Source of the DNA: Rubrivivax sp.
GTDB taxonomy: Bacteria > Pseudomonadota > Gammaproteobacteria > Burkholderiales > Burkholderiaceae_C
NCBI GenBank assembly: GCA_016719535.1
Contig: JADJYX010000016.1
Location: 1-11,343 of the forward strand
DNA length: 11,343 nt
Direction: 5' to 3'
Numbering within the stretch: the stretch's first letter is position 1; each line of letters starts with the position of its first letter. A program made the translations under genes and the position numbers. The notes beneath the pieces were generated by a model. That model saw only the letters and a list, made by a program, of their open reading frames with translations, had not been told where the DNA came from and did not search any database. This document shows, one piece after another, positions 1 through 7,197 of this stretch.

Positions 1-161
1 GTTGTCGATCAACGGCGGTCTGTTCATCCCCAACGGCCAGGTGCGGACGGTCTCCCTGTGGTGTCAGGCCATCCCGGCCGGCGACGATCGGACCGTCCCA
101 GATGATGGTGCTGCGCCACGGCGGGTTCTTCTGATCATGGCGCGGGCGGCCTCTCAGCGGT
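1..161. other. Unassigned left edge, no recognisable gene
   Basis: This stretch lies downstream of the EamA permease stop codon and reaches the left edge. A plus-strand frame opens from base 2 and another ends at a TGA at 131-133. A minus-strand frame is also open across the edge, with a short segment reading NPPWRSTIIWDGP. None gives a sequence I recognise. It may be the end of a gene lying mostly outside the window, possibly itself damaged by an indel like its neighbours. I make no functional call. Confidence 0.3.
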
Positions 162-1031
162 TCAGCTCGGCCGGACCGCCAGCAGCGAGGCACCGACGAT
201 CAGCCCGCCGCCCAACAGCAGCGCCGGCGTCAGCGTGCCGGCCCCCCAGCAGCAGCGCGGACGCCGAGGCAAACAGCACCTCGGTGATCATGATCACCGC
301 CGTGGCGTTGGCCGGCAGCCGGGCGGCGCCGTATTGCAGCGCCAGGTTGCCGCCCAGAAGGCCAGTGCCAGCGCCAGCATGCCGGCGATCCAGCCGGCCG
401 CGGGCGGTGGCGGCACCGGCGCGGCGGTGCCCAGGGCCAGCGCGGCCGACACGACGACGCCGCCGAGGAACATCGCCAGCGCACGCGCCGACGCACTGCG
501 ATCGGCCTCGCGCCTGAGCATCACGTTGTTGAGCGCGAAGCTGAAGCCGCCGATCAGGCCCAGCCCCTCGGCCAGCGTGCGCGGCAGCGGCCAGCCGCCG
601 CCATCGGCCGGCCACAGCACGATGGCCGCACCGGCCAGCGCCAGCACCACGCGCAGCGCGGCGGCGGCCGTCAGGCGTTCGCCCAGCAGCGCGCGCGCCA
701 GCAGCACCGCCCACAGCGGCATCACGTAGAACAGCAGCACCACGCGCACCACGTCGCCGATCGTCACCGCCCAGTTGAAGCTGGCATTGGTGGCGCCGGC
801 GGCCAGCACCAGCACCCACAGGCTGGGCGTGCGCAGCAGCTCGCGCCAGGCACGCGGCGCGCGCAGGCTGATCAGCCCGACCGCCACCGCATAGATCAGC
901 ACCGTGGCCCACAGCGGGTGCAGCCCGGCGCCCTGCAACTCGCGCAGCGGCCACCACGACACGCCCCAGGTGAAGGCGTTGAGAACCAGCGCCAGCGCGG
1001 GCAGCACCGCGGCGCGCTCCGGCGTCGGCAC
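162..1031 (-). pseudogene. EamA/DMT-family permease, apparently frameshifted twice
   Basis: This is an inner-membrane permease of the drug/metabolite transporter superfamily (EamA, two five-helix repeats); the substrate cannot be told from sequence. Translation from the GTG at 1031 gives PTPERAAVLPALALVLNAF, then a series of hydrophobic helices typical of the family. The reading frame breaks near 355-358: one missing base would restore AFLGGNLALQYGAARLPANA. It breaks again in the six-C run at 242-247, where one extra base separates ASALLLG from AGTLTPALLLGGLIVGAS and the stop at 162-164. The two shifts cancel, so the repaired gene is exactly 290 codons, about 289 aa, normal for the family. 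The GTG start lies 5 bases after the lplT stop and has a GAGGG ribosome site, so it is probably co-transcribed with lplT. The intact length and family-like sequence on both sides of each break suggest sequencing error rather than a true pseudogene. Confidence 0.8.
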
Positions 1032-1036
1032 GGCCC

Positions 1037-2314
1037 TCAGTGTCCGCCGTCGGAGCGGGCGATCGCCAGCAGGCGCTCGACCTCGTCGCGATGCTTGACG
1101 GTGTTGCGCCGGTGCCAGCGTCGGATCAGCTCCATCGTGGCGGCCACCAGCAGCCCGAAGACGGTGATGGCGCCGAAGGCCGAGAGGCCGAACTTCGTCA
1201 TGCCCACGTAGAAGGCGCCCAGCGCCAGGATGCAGGCCTGCTCGTTGAAGTTCTGCACCGCGATGCTGCGCCCGGCGCCCATCAGGTTGTGGCCGCGGTG
1301 CTGCAGCAGGGCATTCATCGGCACGATCAGGAAGCCGCAGATCGCGCCCATCACCACCAGGAAGGGCACCGCCTGCGCCAGGGAGCGGATGAAGACCAGG
1401 CCGATCATCAGGAAGCCGACGCCGATGGCGATCGGGATGACCTTGGTGGCGCGGTCGAGCTTGGTCGTCATCGAGGCCACCACCGCGCCGAGGATGGAGC
1501 CGATCACCACCACCCCGGCCAGGTTCGAGGCCTGCGCCGTGGTGTAGCCCAGCGCCGCCGCGGCCCAGGCGAAGACGATCAGCCGCAGGTTGCCGAAGAT
1601 GCCCCACAGCAGCGTGGTGGTGGCCAGCGAGATCTGCCCCAGCTTGTCGGCCCACAGGCGGGCGTTGCAGCGCGAGAAATCGCGCACCAGTGCCCCGACG
1701 CCGTCCATCGCGATGAGCGGTGCCGTGGTGCGCGGGATGTTCAGGTTCAGCAGCGCCGCGACACCGTAGACGAACAGGATCAGCACGATCGCCGCCTCGG
1801 GCGGGGTGTCGATGCCGGTGTCCAGCAGCGGCAGGTCGAAGACCAGCAGCCCGCCCGAGATGCGCGGCCCGATCAACTGGCCGCCGAGCAGGATGCCCAG
1901 CACGATGCTGGCCACCGTGAGCCCTTCGATCCAGCCGTTGCCCTTGACCAGCTGCGACGGCGGCAGCAGCTCGGTGAGGATGCCGTATTTGGCCGGCGAA
2001 TAGGCGGCGGCGCCGAGGCCGACGACCGCGTAGGCCAGCAGCGGGTGGCTGCCGAACAGCATCATCAGGCAGCCGGCGATCTTGATGCTGTTGGAGACGA
2101 ACATCACCCGGCCCTTGGGGATGCTGTCGGCAAAGGCGCCGACGAACGGCGCCAGCACGACATAGAAGAGCGCGAACATGGGCGCCAGCGCGGGCACCTG
2201 CCAGGCGGGGGCCTTGCTCATGCGCAGCAGCTCCACCGCGGCCACCAACAAGGCGTTGTCGGCCAGCGAGCTGAAAAACTGCGCCGACATGATCGTCGAG
2301 AAACCTTTTTTCAT
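1037..2314 (-). CDS. lplT: Lysophospholipid transporter LplT (MFS)
   Basis: LplT is a major facilitator superfamily flippase that returns lysophospholipids across the inner membrane to the cytoplasm, where they are re-acylated. The protein is 425 aa with about 12 hydrophobic helices. Recognisable family features are SLADNALL at residues 16-23 (containing the conserved Asp of TM1), APFVGAFADSIPKGRV around 55-70, AAYSPAKYGIL at 103-113 followed by LVKGNGWIE, and a late VPMNALLQHRG segment. The start at 2314 was chosen because MKKGFSTIMSAQF matches the family N-terminus; the frame stays open a further 225 bases upstream without family-like sequence. No good ribosome site is visible. In E. coli lplT is coupled to aas, but here no acyltransferase is adjacent; the next gene is the EamA permease 5 bases downstream. 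The gene is divergent from alr. A charged tail of about 25 residues follows the last helix. Confidence 0.93.
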   Translation of the reverse strand: MKKGFSTIMSAQFFSSLADNALLVAAVELLRMSKAPAWQVPALAPMFALFYVVLAPFVGAFADSIPKGRVMFVSNSIKIAGCLMMLFGSHPLLAYAVVGLGAAAYSPAKYGILTELLPPSQLVKGNGWIEGLTVASIVLGILLGGQLIGPRISGGLLVFDLPLLDTGIDTPPEAAIVLILFVYGVAALLNLNIPRTTAPLIAMDGVGALVRDFSRCNARLWADKLGQISLATTTLLWGIFGNLRLIVFAWAAAALGYTTAQASNLAGVVVIGSILGAVVASMTTKLDRATKVIPIAIGVGFLMIGLVFIRSLAQAVPFLVVMGAICGFLIVPMNALLQHRGHNLMGAGRSIAVQNFNEQACILALGAFYVGMTKFGLSAFGAITVFGLLVAATMELIRRWHRRNTVKHRDEVERLLAIARSDGGH

Positions 2315-2429
2315 CGGGTCGCGCGCAGTCGCGGCGCCGCTCGACGGGCCGGCGCTTTGTCTCCATTCTTGGGGCGCGCGGTTTATAGCATGGGGGTCAT
2401 GGGTCGCCGCTGGCAGAATGCCCCGAGCC
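2315..2429. promoter_or_regulatory. Divergent lplT/alr promoter region
   Basis: This 115-base gap separates the two divergent starts. An island at 2382-2387 reads TTTATA on the plus strand and TATAAA on the minus strand. On the minus strand TGC precedes TATAAA, which looks like an extended -10 element for lplT with a leader of about 60 bases. On the plus strand the same island could serve as an alr -10, with TTGTCT at 2357-2362 as a poorly spaced -35 (19 bases). Assignment is by eye and weak. Confidence 0.35.
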
Positions 2430-3518
2430 ATGCCGCGTCCGATCGAAGCCCTGATCCATACCGGCGCCCTCGTGAACAACCTCGCGCGGGCGCGCGCCGC
2501 GGCGCCCGATGCGCGTGTCTGGGCGGTGGTGAAGGCCAATGCCTACGGGCATGGCATCGAACGGGTCTTCGAGGGCCTGCGCGGCGCCGACGGTTTTGCG
2601 CTGCTCGACCTGGGCGAGGCCGAGCGCATCCGCGCCCTGGGCTGGCGCGGCCCGGTGCTGCTGCTGGAAGGCTGTTTCGAAGCGCGTGACCTCGAACGCT
2701 GTTCCCGCCTGGACCTGTGGCACGCCATCCACTGCGATGCGCAGATCGACTGGCTGGCGGCGCACAAGACCAAGACGCCGCACCGCGTCTTCCTGAAGAT
2801 GAACAGCGGCATGAACCGGCTGGGCTTTCGCCCCGAGGCCTTGCGCACCGCCTGGGCGCGGCTGAACGCGCTGCCGCAGGTCGACGAGATCTCGCTGATG
2901 ACGCACTTCTCCGACGCCGATGGCGAGCGCGGCATCGCGCACCAGCTGGCCACGTTCGATGCCGCGACGCACGACCTGCCGGGCGAGCGCAGCCTGTCCA
3001 ACAGCGCCGCCACCCTGCGCCATCGCCAGGTGCGCAACGACTGGGTGCGTGCCGGCATCCTGGCCTATGGCAGCGCGCCCGACCACCCGGAACACGACAT
3101 CCACCACTGGGGCCTGCAGCCGACGATGACGCTGCGCTCGAAGCTGATCGCCGTGCAGCAGCTCCAGCCGGGCGACACCGTGGGCTACGGCAGCACCTTC
3201 GTGGCCGAGCGGCCGCAGCGCATCGGCATCGTCGCCTGCGGCTATGCCGACGGCTACCCGCGCCACGCCGGCACCGACACGCCCGTGCTGGTCGACGGCG
3301 TGCGCACCGGCACCGTGGGCCGCGTCTCGATGGACATGCTGGCGGTCGACCTGGAACCGGTGCCCGCCGCCGGCATCGGCAGCGAGGTCACGCTGTGGGG
3401 CCGCGGGCCGGGCGGCGGCCTGCTGGCCATCGACGACGTGGCCGCCGTCGCCGACACCATCGGCTACCAACTCATGTGCGCACTGGCCCAGCGGGTGCCG
3501 GTGCGCGTGACCGACTGA
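2430..3518 (+). CDS. alr: Alanine racemase (PLP-dependent)
   Basis: Alanine racemase interconverts L- and D-alanine in the cytoplasm and supplies D-Ala for peptidoglycan. The 362-aa protein has the typical length and the two-domain layout: an N-terminal TIM barrel with the PLP lysine K35 in AVVKANAYGHG, substrate-site segments MNSGMNRLGF (about 124-133) and LMTHFSDAD (156-164), and a C-terminal beta domain. Y253 in VGYGSTF corresponds to the second catalytic base; GYADGYPR (271-278) and GRVSMDM (297-303) are also family signatures. I chose the ATG at 2430 because the sequence after it aligns with the family N-terminus. An in-frame ATG at 2418 would add only MPRA. No strong ribosome site precedes either. 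Only one racemase is present, so whether it is the biosynthetic or the catabolic (dadX) type is not decided by the sequence; there is no dadA beside it. Confidence 0.95.
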   Translation: MPRPIEALIHTGALVNNLARARAAAPDARVWAVVKANAYGHGIERVFEGLRGADGFALLDLGEAERIRALGWRGPVLLLEGCFEARDLERCSRLDLWHAIHCDAQIDWLAAHKTKTPHRVFLKMNSGMNRLGFRPEALRTAWARLNALPQVDEISLMTHFSDADGERGIAHQLATFDAATHDLPGERSLSNSAATLRHRQVRNDWVRAGILAYGSAPDHPEHDIHHWGLQPTMTLRSKLIAVQQLQPGDTVGYGSTFVAERPQRIGIVACGYADGYPRHAGTDTPVLVDGVRTGTVGRVSMDMLAVDLEPVPAAGIGSEVTLWGRGPGGGLLAIDDVAAVADTIGYQLMCALAQRVPVRVTD

Positions 3519-3542
3519 CGCACCCGCGAAAAGGACACCTCC

Positions 3543-3809
3543 ATGGGCATCATCGGCACCATCCTGATCGGCCTCGTCGTCGGTGCGCTCGCACGCTTCG
3601 TGCTGCCGGGCGAGCAGAAGATGGGCTGGATCCTCACGATCCTGCTGGGCATCGGCGGCTCCATGCTGGCCGGCTTCGTCGGCCAGGCGATGGGCTGGTA
3701 TGCGGCCGGCCAGGGCGCGGGCTGGATCGCCTCGGTCGTCGGTGCGGTGGTCTTGCTGTTCGTGGTGCAGAAGCTGCGCGGCGGCAGCGGCAGCGGCGGC
3801 GCCAAATAG
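3543..3809 (+). CDS. GlsB/YeaQ/YmgE family stress-associated membrane protein
   Basis: This small inner-membrane protein (88 aa) belongs to the transglycosylase-associated, GlsB/YeaQ/YmgE family; the family name reflects annotation history and no enzyme activity is established. Three hydrophobic segments lie at about residues 2-21, 27-49 and 60-76, rich in glycine as usual for the family, with the signature GALARFVLPGEQKMGW at 14-29. The C-terminus is a short Gly/Ser-rich tail ending GGAK. A ribosome site AAAAGGA lies just upstream of the ATG. It begins 24 bases after alr and ends 12 bases before arfB, so the three are probably one transcript. Family members are often induced in general stress, but nothing here shows that directly. 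Confidence 0.9.
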   Translation: MGIIGTILIGLVVGALARFVLPGEQKMGWILTILLGIGGSMLAGFVGQAMGWYAAGQGAGWIASVVGAVVLLFVVQKLRGGSGSGGAK

Positions 3810-3821
3810 CCGGCCGCGGCG

Positions 3822-4223
3822 ATGAAGCCGCCGCGCCTGACCGAGGCCGAGGGCGAATGGAGCGCCATCCGCGCCCAGGGCGCCGGCGGCCAGAACGTCA
3901 ACAAGGTGTCGAACGCGGCGCAGCTGCGCTTCGACATCCGCGCCTCGCGCCTGCCCGAGGCGGTCCAGCAGCGGCTGCTGGCCCAGGCCGACCAGCGCAT
4001 CAGCGGCGACGGCGTCATCGTCATCAAGGCGCAGGACCACCGCAGCCTGCCGCGCAACCGGCGCGAAGCGCTGGCGCGGCTGCAGGCGCTGGTGGACGCT
4101 GCCGCCACGGTGCCGCGACGACGTGTGGCCACGCAGCCGACCTTCGGTTCGCGCCAGCGCCGGCTGCAGGCCAAGCAGCAGCGCGGGCAGGTGAAGGCGT
4201 CGCGCGGCCGCGTATCCGAATGA
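3822..4223 (+). CDS. arfB: Alternative ribosome-rescue factor / peptidyl-tRNA hydrolase ArfB
   Basis: ArfB (YaeJ) hydrolyses peptidyl-tRNA on ribosomes stalled at the end of a truncated mRNA, as a backup to tmRNA. The 133-aa protein contains the catalytic GGQ of class I release factors at residues 22-24, in AQGAGGQNVNKVSNA, followed by the compact RF-1 domain. Its C-terminal tail is strongly basic (RQRRLQAKQQRGQVKASRGR), which is the part that enters the empty mRNA channel in characterised members. The length is typical (about 130-140 aa). It lacks the codon-recognition domains of RF1/RF2, so it is not a normal release factor. The ATG lies 12 bases after the upstream stop with no clear ribosome site, consistent with translational coupling. 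Confidence 0.93.
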   Translation: MKPPRLTEAEGEWSAIRAQGAGGQNVNKVSNAAQLRFDIRASRLPEAVQQRLLAQADQRISGDGVIVIKAQDHRSLPRNRREALARLQALVDAAATVPRRRVATQPTFGSRQRRLQAKQQRGQVKASRGRVSE

Positions 4224-4226
4224 CGG

Positions 4227-4258
4227 CGCCAGAAGGGCCGCACGCGGCGGCCCTGGCG
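4227..4258. terminator. GC-rich hairpin after arfB (possible bidirectional terminator)
   Basis: AGGGCCGC at 4234-4241 pairs perfectly with GCGGCCCT at 4247-4254 around a 5-base loop. An outer CGCC/GGCG pair (4227-4230 with 4255-4258) lies beyond a 3-base bulge. It begins just after the arfB stop, between convergent genes. There is no T-tract, so it is a strong structure but not a classical intrinsic terminator. Confidence 0.45.
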
Positions 4259-4260
4259 GG

Positions 4261-4293
4261 GTGAGGGTGGGGCCTGCCGGCCCCGGCACTCAC
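4261..4293. terminator. Second hairpin at the end of the FAS1 gene
   Basis: GGGGCC (4269-4274) pairs with GGCCCC (4279-4284) around a 4-base loop, and GTGAG (4261-4265) pairs with CTCAC (4289-4293) further out. The outer arm includes the stop codon of the minus-strand fasciclin gene. No T-tract follows on either strand. It may block read-through between convergent arfB and the FAS1 pair. Confidence 0.35.
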
Positions 4294-4742
4294 TTCGGGA
4301 TGACGACGCTGTCGATGACGTGGATGACGCCGTTGTCGGCCACGATGTTGGTCTTGACGATCTTGGCGTTGTCGACCATCACGCCACCAGCGGTGGCCAT
4401 CGTCAGCTCGCTGCCTTGCACGGTCTTGACCTTGCCAGCCTTCACGTCCTTGGCCATCACCTTGCCCGGCACCACGTGGTAGGTCAGCACCGCGGTCAAC
4501 TTGGCCTTGTCCTTCAGCAGGGCGTCGAGCTGGTCCTTGGGGATCTTGGCAAAGGCCTCGTCGGTCGGCGCGAACACCGTGAACGGGCCCTTGCCCTTGA
4601 GCGTGTCGACCAGGCCGGCGGCCTGCAGCGCTGTCGCCAGGGTCTTGAACTGGCCGGCCGCAACGGCGGTGTCGACGATGTCCTTGGCCTGGGCGGCGAA
4701 GGAGGTGGCCGCAACGGCGGCGGCGATCATCAGCTTCTTCAT
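4290..4742 (-). CDS. Exported single-domain fasciclin (FAS1) protein
   Basis: This 150-aa protein has a Sec-type signal peptide (MKKLMIAAAVAATSFAAQA, probable cleavage after AQA at about residue 19) followed by one complete FAS1 domain to the C-terminus. FAS1 hallmarks are FTVFAPTDEAF (H1 motif), a central TYHVVPGKV segment, and NGVIHVIDSVVIP (H2 motif) at the end. FAS1 domains are adhesion or protein-interaction modules of the cell surface or periplasm; bacterial members like this are mostly of unknown role. AAAGGA precedes the ATG. It lies 45 bases downstream of the two-domain FAS1 lipoprotein on the same strand and is probably co-transcribed with it. Confidence 0.9.
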   Translation of the reverse strand: MKKLMIAAAVAATSFAAQAKDIVDTAVAAGQFKTLATALQAAGLVDTLKGKGPFTVFAPTDEAFAKIPKDQLDALLKDKAKLTAVLTYHVVPGKVMAKDVKAGKVKTVQGSELTMATAGGVMVDNAKIVKTNIVADNGVIHVIDSVVIPK

Positions 4743-4787
4743 GGGTCGGTCCTTTCGTGGGGGGTGGAGGCAGAACGGGGGAAAAAC

Positions 4788-5714
4788 TCAGGGTCGCGGC
4801 AGGATCACCTTGTCGATGACATGGATCACGCCGTTGCTGGCCAGCACGTCGGTGCCGACGATGGCCGCCTTGCGGCCGCGCTGGTCGGTGATGGCCAGCG
4901 TGGCGTCGATCGTGAAGCTGTCGCCCTGCAGCGAGGTGATGGGCGTACCCACCGGCACCTGCGCCTTCAGCACACGCGACGGCAGCACGTGATAGGTGAG
5001 CACCTGCGTCAGCAGTGCCTTGTCGGCCAGCAGCGCGTCCTTGGTGATGCCCAGCTCGGCCAGCAGTGCGGCGAAGGCGTCGTTGGTGGGTGCGAAGACG
5101 GTGAACGGCCCCGTGCCCGACAGCGCGCCGGCGAGGTCGGCGGCAACCACGGCTTCGACCAGGATGCTGAACTGCGGCAGCGCCTGCGCGGTCTGCACGA
5201 TGGTCTTGTCGGCCGGCAGGATGACCTTGTCGATCACGTGCACGACGCCATTGCCGGCCTGGATGTCGGTGGCGGTGAGGGTGGCGCTGCGGTTGCGACC
5301 GTCGGTGATCACCAGGTTCTGGCCGACGGCGTCGACCTTGAAGATGCCGCCCTGCACGGTGGTGACGGGCTGGCCCAGTGGCACCTGCGCACGTTCCACC
5401 TTGGCCGGCAGCACGTGGTAGGTCAGCACCGCGGTCAGCAGCGGCTTGTTAGCCAGCAGCGCGTCCTTGGTCACGCCCAGTTCGGTCAGCAGTGCCGCGA
5501 AGGCGGCATTGGTGGGTGCGAAGACGGTCAGCGGCCCGGGGCCGGCGAGCGTGTCGGCCAGGCCGGCGGCGTTCACCGCCTCGACGAGGATGGAAAACTG
5601 GGGGTCGGCCTGCGCCACCGCCAGCGTGCTGGACGGGTGGTCGTCGCCGCCGCCGCAGGCGGCCAGAAACGAGGTGGTGGCGGCCAGCGCCAGGGTTCGG
5701 ATCCAGTTCAGCAT
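4788..5714 (-). CDS. Lipoprotein with two fasciclin (FAS1) domains
   Basis: This 308-aa protein starts with a lipoprotein signal: a hydrophobic stretch ending in the lipobox FLAAC, so Cys20 would be lipidated, followed by GGGDDHPS. After that come two FAS1 domains at about residues 37-168 and 179-306. Each carries the H1 motif (LTVFAPTNAAFAAL; FTVFAPTNDAFAALL), a central TYHVLP, and the H2 motif (NGVVHVIDKVILP; NGVIHVIDKVILP). The domains resemble each other more than the separate single-domain protein downstream, which points to internal duplication. A strong AAGGAG ribosome site lies 8 bases before the ATG (5723-5728 on the plus strand). It probably sits at the outer or inner membrane facing the periplasm or cell surface and serves in adhesion or matrix contact; that role is inferred from the family only. 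Confidence 0.92.
   Translation of the reverse strand: MLNWIRTLALAATTSFLAACGGGDDHPSSTLAVAQADPQFSILVEAVNAAGLADTLAGPGPLTVFAPTNAAFAALLTELGVTKDALLANKPLLTAVLTYHVLPAKVERAQVPLGQPVTTVQGGIFKVDAVGQNLVITDGRNRSATLTATDIQAGNGVVHVIDKVILPADKTIVQTAQALPQFSILVEAVVAADLAGALSGTGPFTVFAPTNDAFAALLAELGITKDALLADKALLTQVLTYHVLPSRVLKAQVPVGTPITSLQGDSFTIDATLAITDQRGRKAAIVGTDVLASNGVIHVIDKVILPRP
5026..5510 (-). repeat. Internal direct repeat encoding the tandem FAS1 domains
   Basis: The segment beginning at 5026 (GCCAGCAGCGCGTCCTTGGT) recurs exactly at 5452, an offset of 426 bases, or 142 codons. The bases after each copy remain similar through the FAPTN motif. This marks the two FAS1 domains as a duplication still visible at DNA level. 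The coordinates span both copies, not one continuous repeat. Confidence 0.7.
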
Positions 5715-5878
5715 GCGGGGTTCTCCTTCGGTTGTTTGATGCAGGGCAAGACGACTGGGTGCGAAATCTAGACTGAACAGTTCACAACATGCACGATAAG
5801 GTCTTTATGTAATCGAATGAGTACAAGGTTGGCGCGACGGGCCGGAGACACAGGTGCGCGCGCCGCACAATCGGCCGC
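5715..5878. promoter_or_regulatory. AT-rich divergent control region between FAS1 operon and radA
   Basis: This gap separates the divergent starts of the FAS1 lipoprotein and radA. Bases about 5761-5826 are clearly AT-richer than everything around them. They contain a perfect 11-base inverted repeat TGAACAGTTCA at 5774-5784, and beside it the palindrome TCTAGA at 5768-5773. TTCACA at 5781-5786 with TTTATG at 5804-5809 (17-base spacing) is a possible sigma-70 pair toward radA, and CACAAT at 5866-5871 is another -10-like element close to the radA ATG. The minus-strand promoter cannot be fixed by eye. The inverted repeat could be an operator; no regulator is identified. Confidence 0.45.
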
Positions 5879-7197
5879 ATGGCCAAGTCCGTCTTCACCT
5901 GCCGCGAATGCGGCGGCACCAGCCCCAGGTGGCTGGGCAAGTGCCCGCATTGCGAGGCCTGGAATACGCTGGACGAAGGCCCGGAGTCGCTGGCGAAGAG
6001 CCCGCCGGTGGCCACCTCAGCGAGATCGATGCCGCCGACGTGCAGCGCACGCCCACCGGGCAGGAGGAGCTCGACCGCGTGCTGGGCGGCGGCATCGTGC
6101 CCGGCGGCGTCGTGCTGATCGGCGGCGACCCCGGCATCGGCAAGAGCACGCTGCTGCTGCAGGCGCTGGATGCGCTGTCGGCGCAGATGAAGGTGCTCTA
6201 CGTCACCGGCGAGGAAAGCGGCGCCCAGGTGGCGCTGCGCGCACGCCGGCTGGGCCTGTCGGGCGCGCGCGTGCGCGTGCAGGCCGAGATCAACCTCGAG
6301 CGCATCCAGGCCACGATGGCCGCCGAGCAGCCGGCCTTCTGCGTCATCGACTCGATCCAGACGGTGTATTCGGACCAGCTGACCTCGGCGCCCGGTTCGG
6401 TGGCGCAGGTGCGCGAATGCGCCGCGCAGCTCACGCGCGTGGCCAAGACCAGCGGCTGCAGCCTGGTGCTGGTCGGCCATGTCACCAAGGAAGGCGCGCT
6501 CGCCGGCCCGCGCGTGCTCGAGCACATCGTCGACACCGTGCTCTATTTCGAGGGCGACACGCACAGCAGCTTCCGCCTCGTGCGCGCCATCAAGAACCGC
6601 TTCGGCGCCGTCAACGAGATCGGCGTCTTCGCGATGACCGAGGGGCTCGGGCGTCAGCAACCCGAGCGCCATCTTCCTGTCCACACATGGGCAGCCGGTA
6701 CCCGGCTCCTGCGTGCTGGTCACGCTGGAAGGTACGCGGCCGCTGCTGGTGGAGATCCAGGCCCTGGTCGACAGCGGCGGTCCCAGCCCGCGGCGCCTGT
6801 CCGTGGGGCTGGACCGGGATCGCCTGGCCATGCTGCTGGCGGTGCTGCACCGGCACGCGGGCGTGGCCTGCATGGACCAGGACGTGTTCGTCAACGCGGT
6901 GGGCGGCGTGCGCATCGGGGAGCCGGCGGCCGACCTGGCGGTGCTGCTGGCCATCCAGAGCAGCCTGCGCGGCAAGCCGCTGCCGCGCGGCTTCACGCCT
7001 TCGGCGAGGTCGGCCTGGCGGGCGAGGTGCGCCCGGCACCGCGCGGCCAGGAGCGGCTGCGCGAGGCGGCCAAGCTCGGCTTCGGCATCGCCGTCGTGCC
7101 CAGGGCCAATGCGCCGAAGAAGGCGCTCTTCGAAGGGCTGGAGATCCATGCCGTCGATCGCATCGAGCAGGCCATGGACGTGGTGCGTGGCCTCTGA
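5879..7197 (+). pseudogene. radA: DNA repair protein RadA, apparently frameshifted three times
   Basis: RadA is a RecA-related ATPase and helicase that drives branch migration in homologous recombination and repair. From the ATG at 5879 the protein shows a C4 zinc finger (C8, C11, C22, C25), then after a frame change LSEIDAADV, Walker A GGDPGIGKST, the RadA motif KNRFG, and after a second change GVSNPSAIFLS, VNAVGGVRI and the Lon-like C-terminal domain. A third change leads to AFGEVGLAGEVRPAPRGQ and a normal end VVRGL at 7197. The breaks lie at about 6014-6017 (one missing C would give PVATLSEIDAADV), 6641-6652 (2 missing or 1 extra base, where TEKGLRGVSN is expected) and 6994-6997 (one missing base in GF-AFGEVG). 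Repaired length is about 440 aa, slightly shorter than the roughly 455-460 usual for the family. All domains are present, so I suspect sequence error over true inactivation. Confidence 0.88.

Noticed and set aside
1040..2689. 549-codon plus-strand frame opposite lplT
   Set aside because: It is rich in Gln/His/Arg/Asp with no motif, and mirrors the codon structure of lplT. It is a shadow frame.
3780..3804. GGC/AGC-rich run at the end of the YeaQ-like gene as a microsatellite
   Set aside because: It is a short Gly/Ser codon tail within an intact reading frame, with no sign of a functional repeat array.
2397..4289. 630-codon open frame on the minus strand opposite alr, the YeaQ-like gene and arfB
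   Set aside because: It is antisense to three well-supported genes, its composition is low-complexity (Ala/Gly/Arg/Gln/His rich), and long antisense frames are expected at this GC content.
4320..5771. 483-codon plus-strand frame opposite the FAS1 genes, with a repeat-like pattern (GQQCLVGQQRVLGDAQ)
   Set aside because: The apparent protein repeat is just the antisense reading of the duplicated FAS1 domains.
5774..5784. TGAACAGTTCA as a LexA/SOS box for radA
   Set aside because: The GAAC/GTTC half-sites are separated by 1 base, not the 4 of the Gram-positive SOS box, and it does not fit CTGT-N8-ACAG of proteobacteria.
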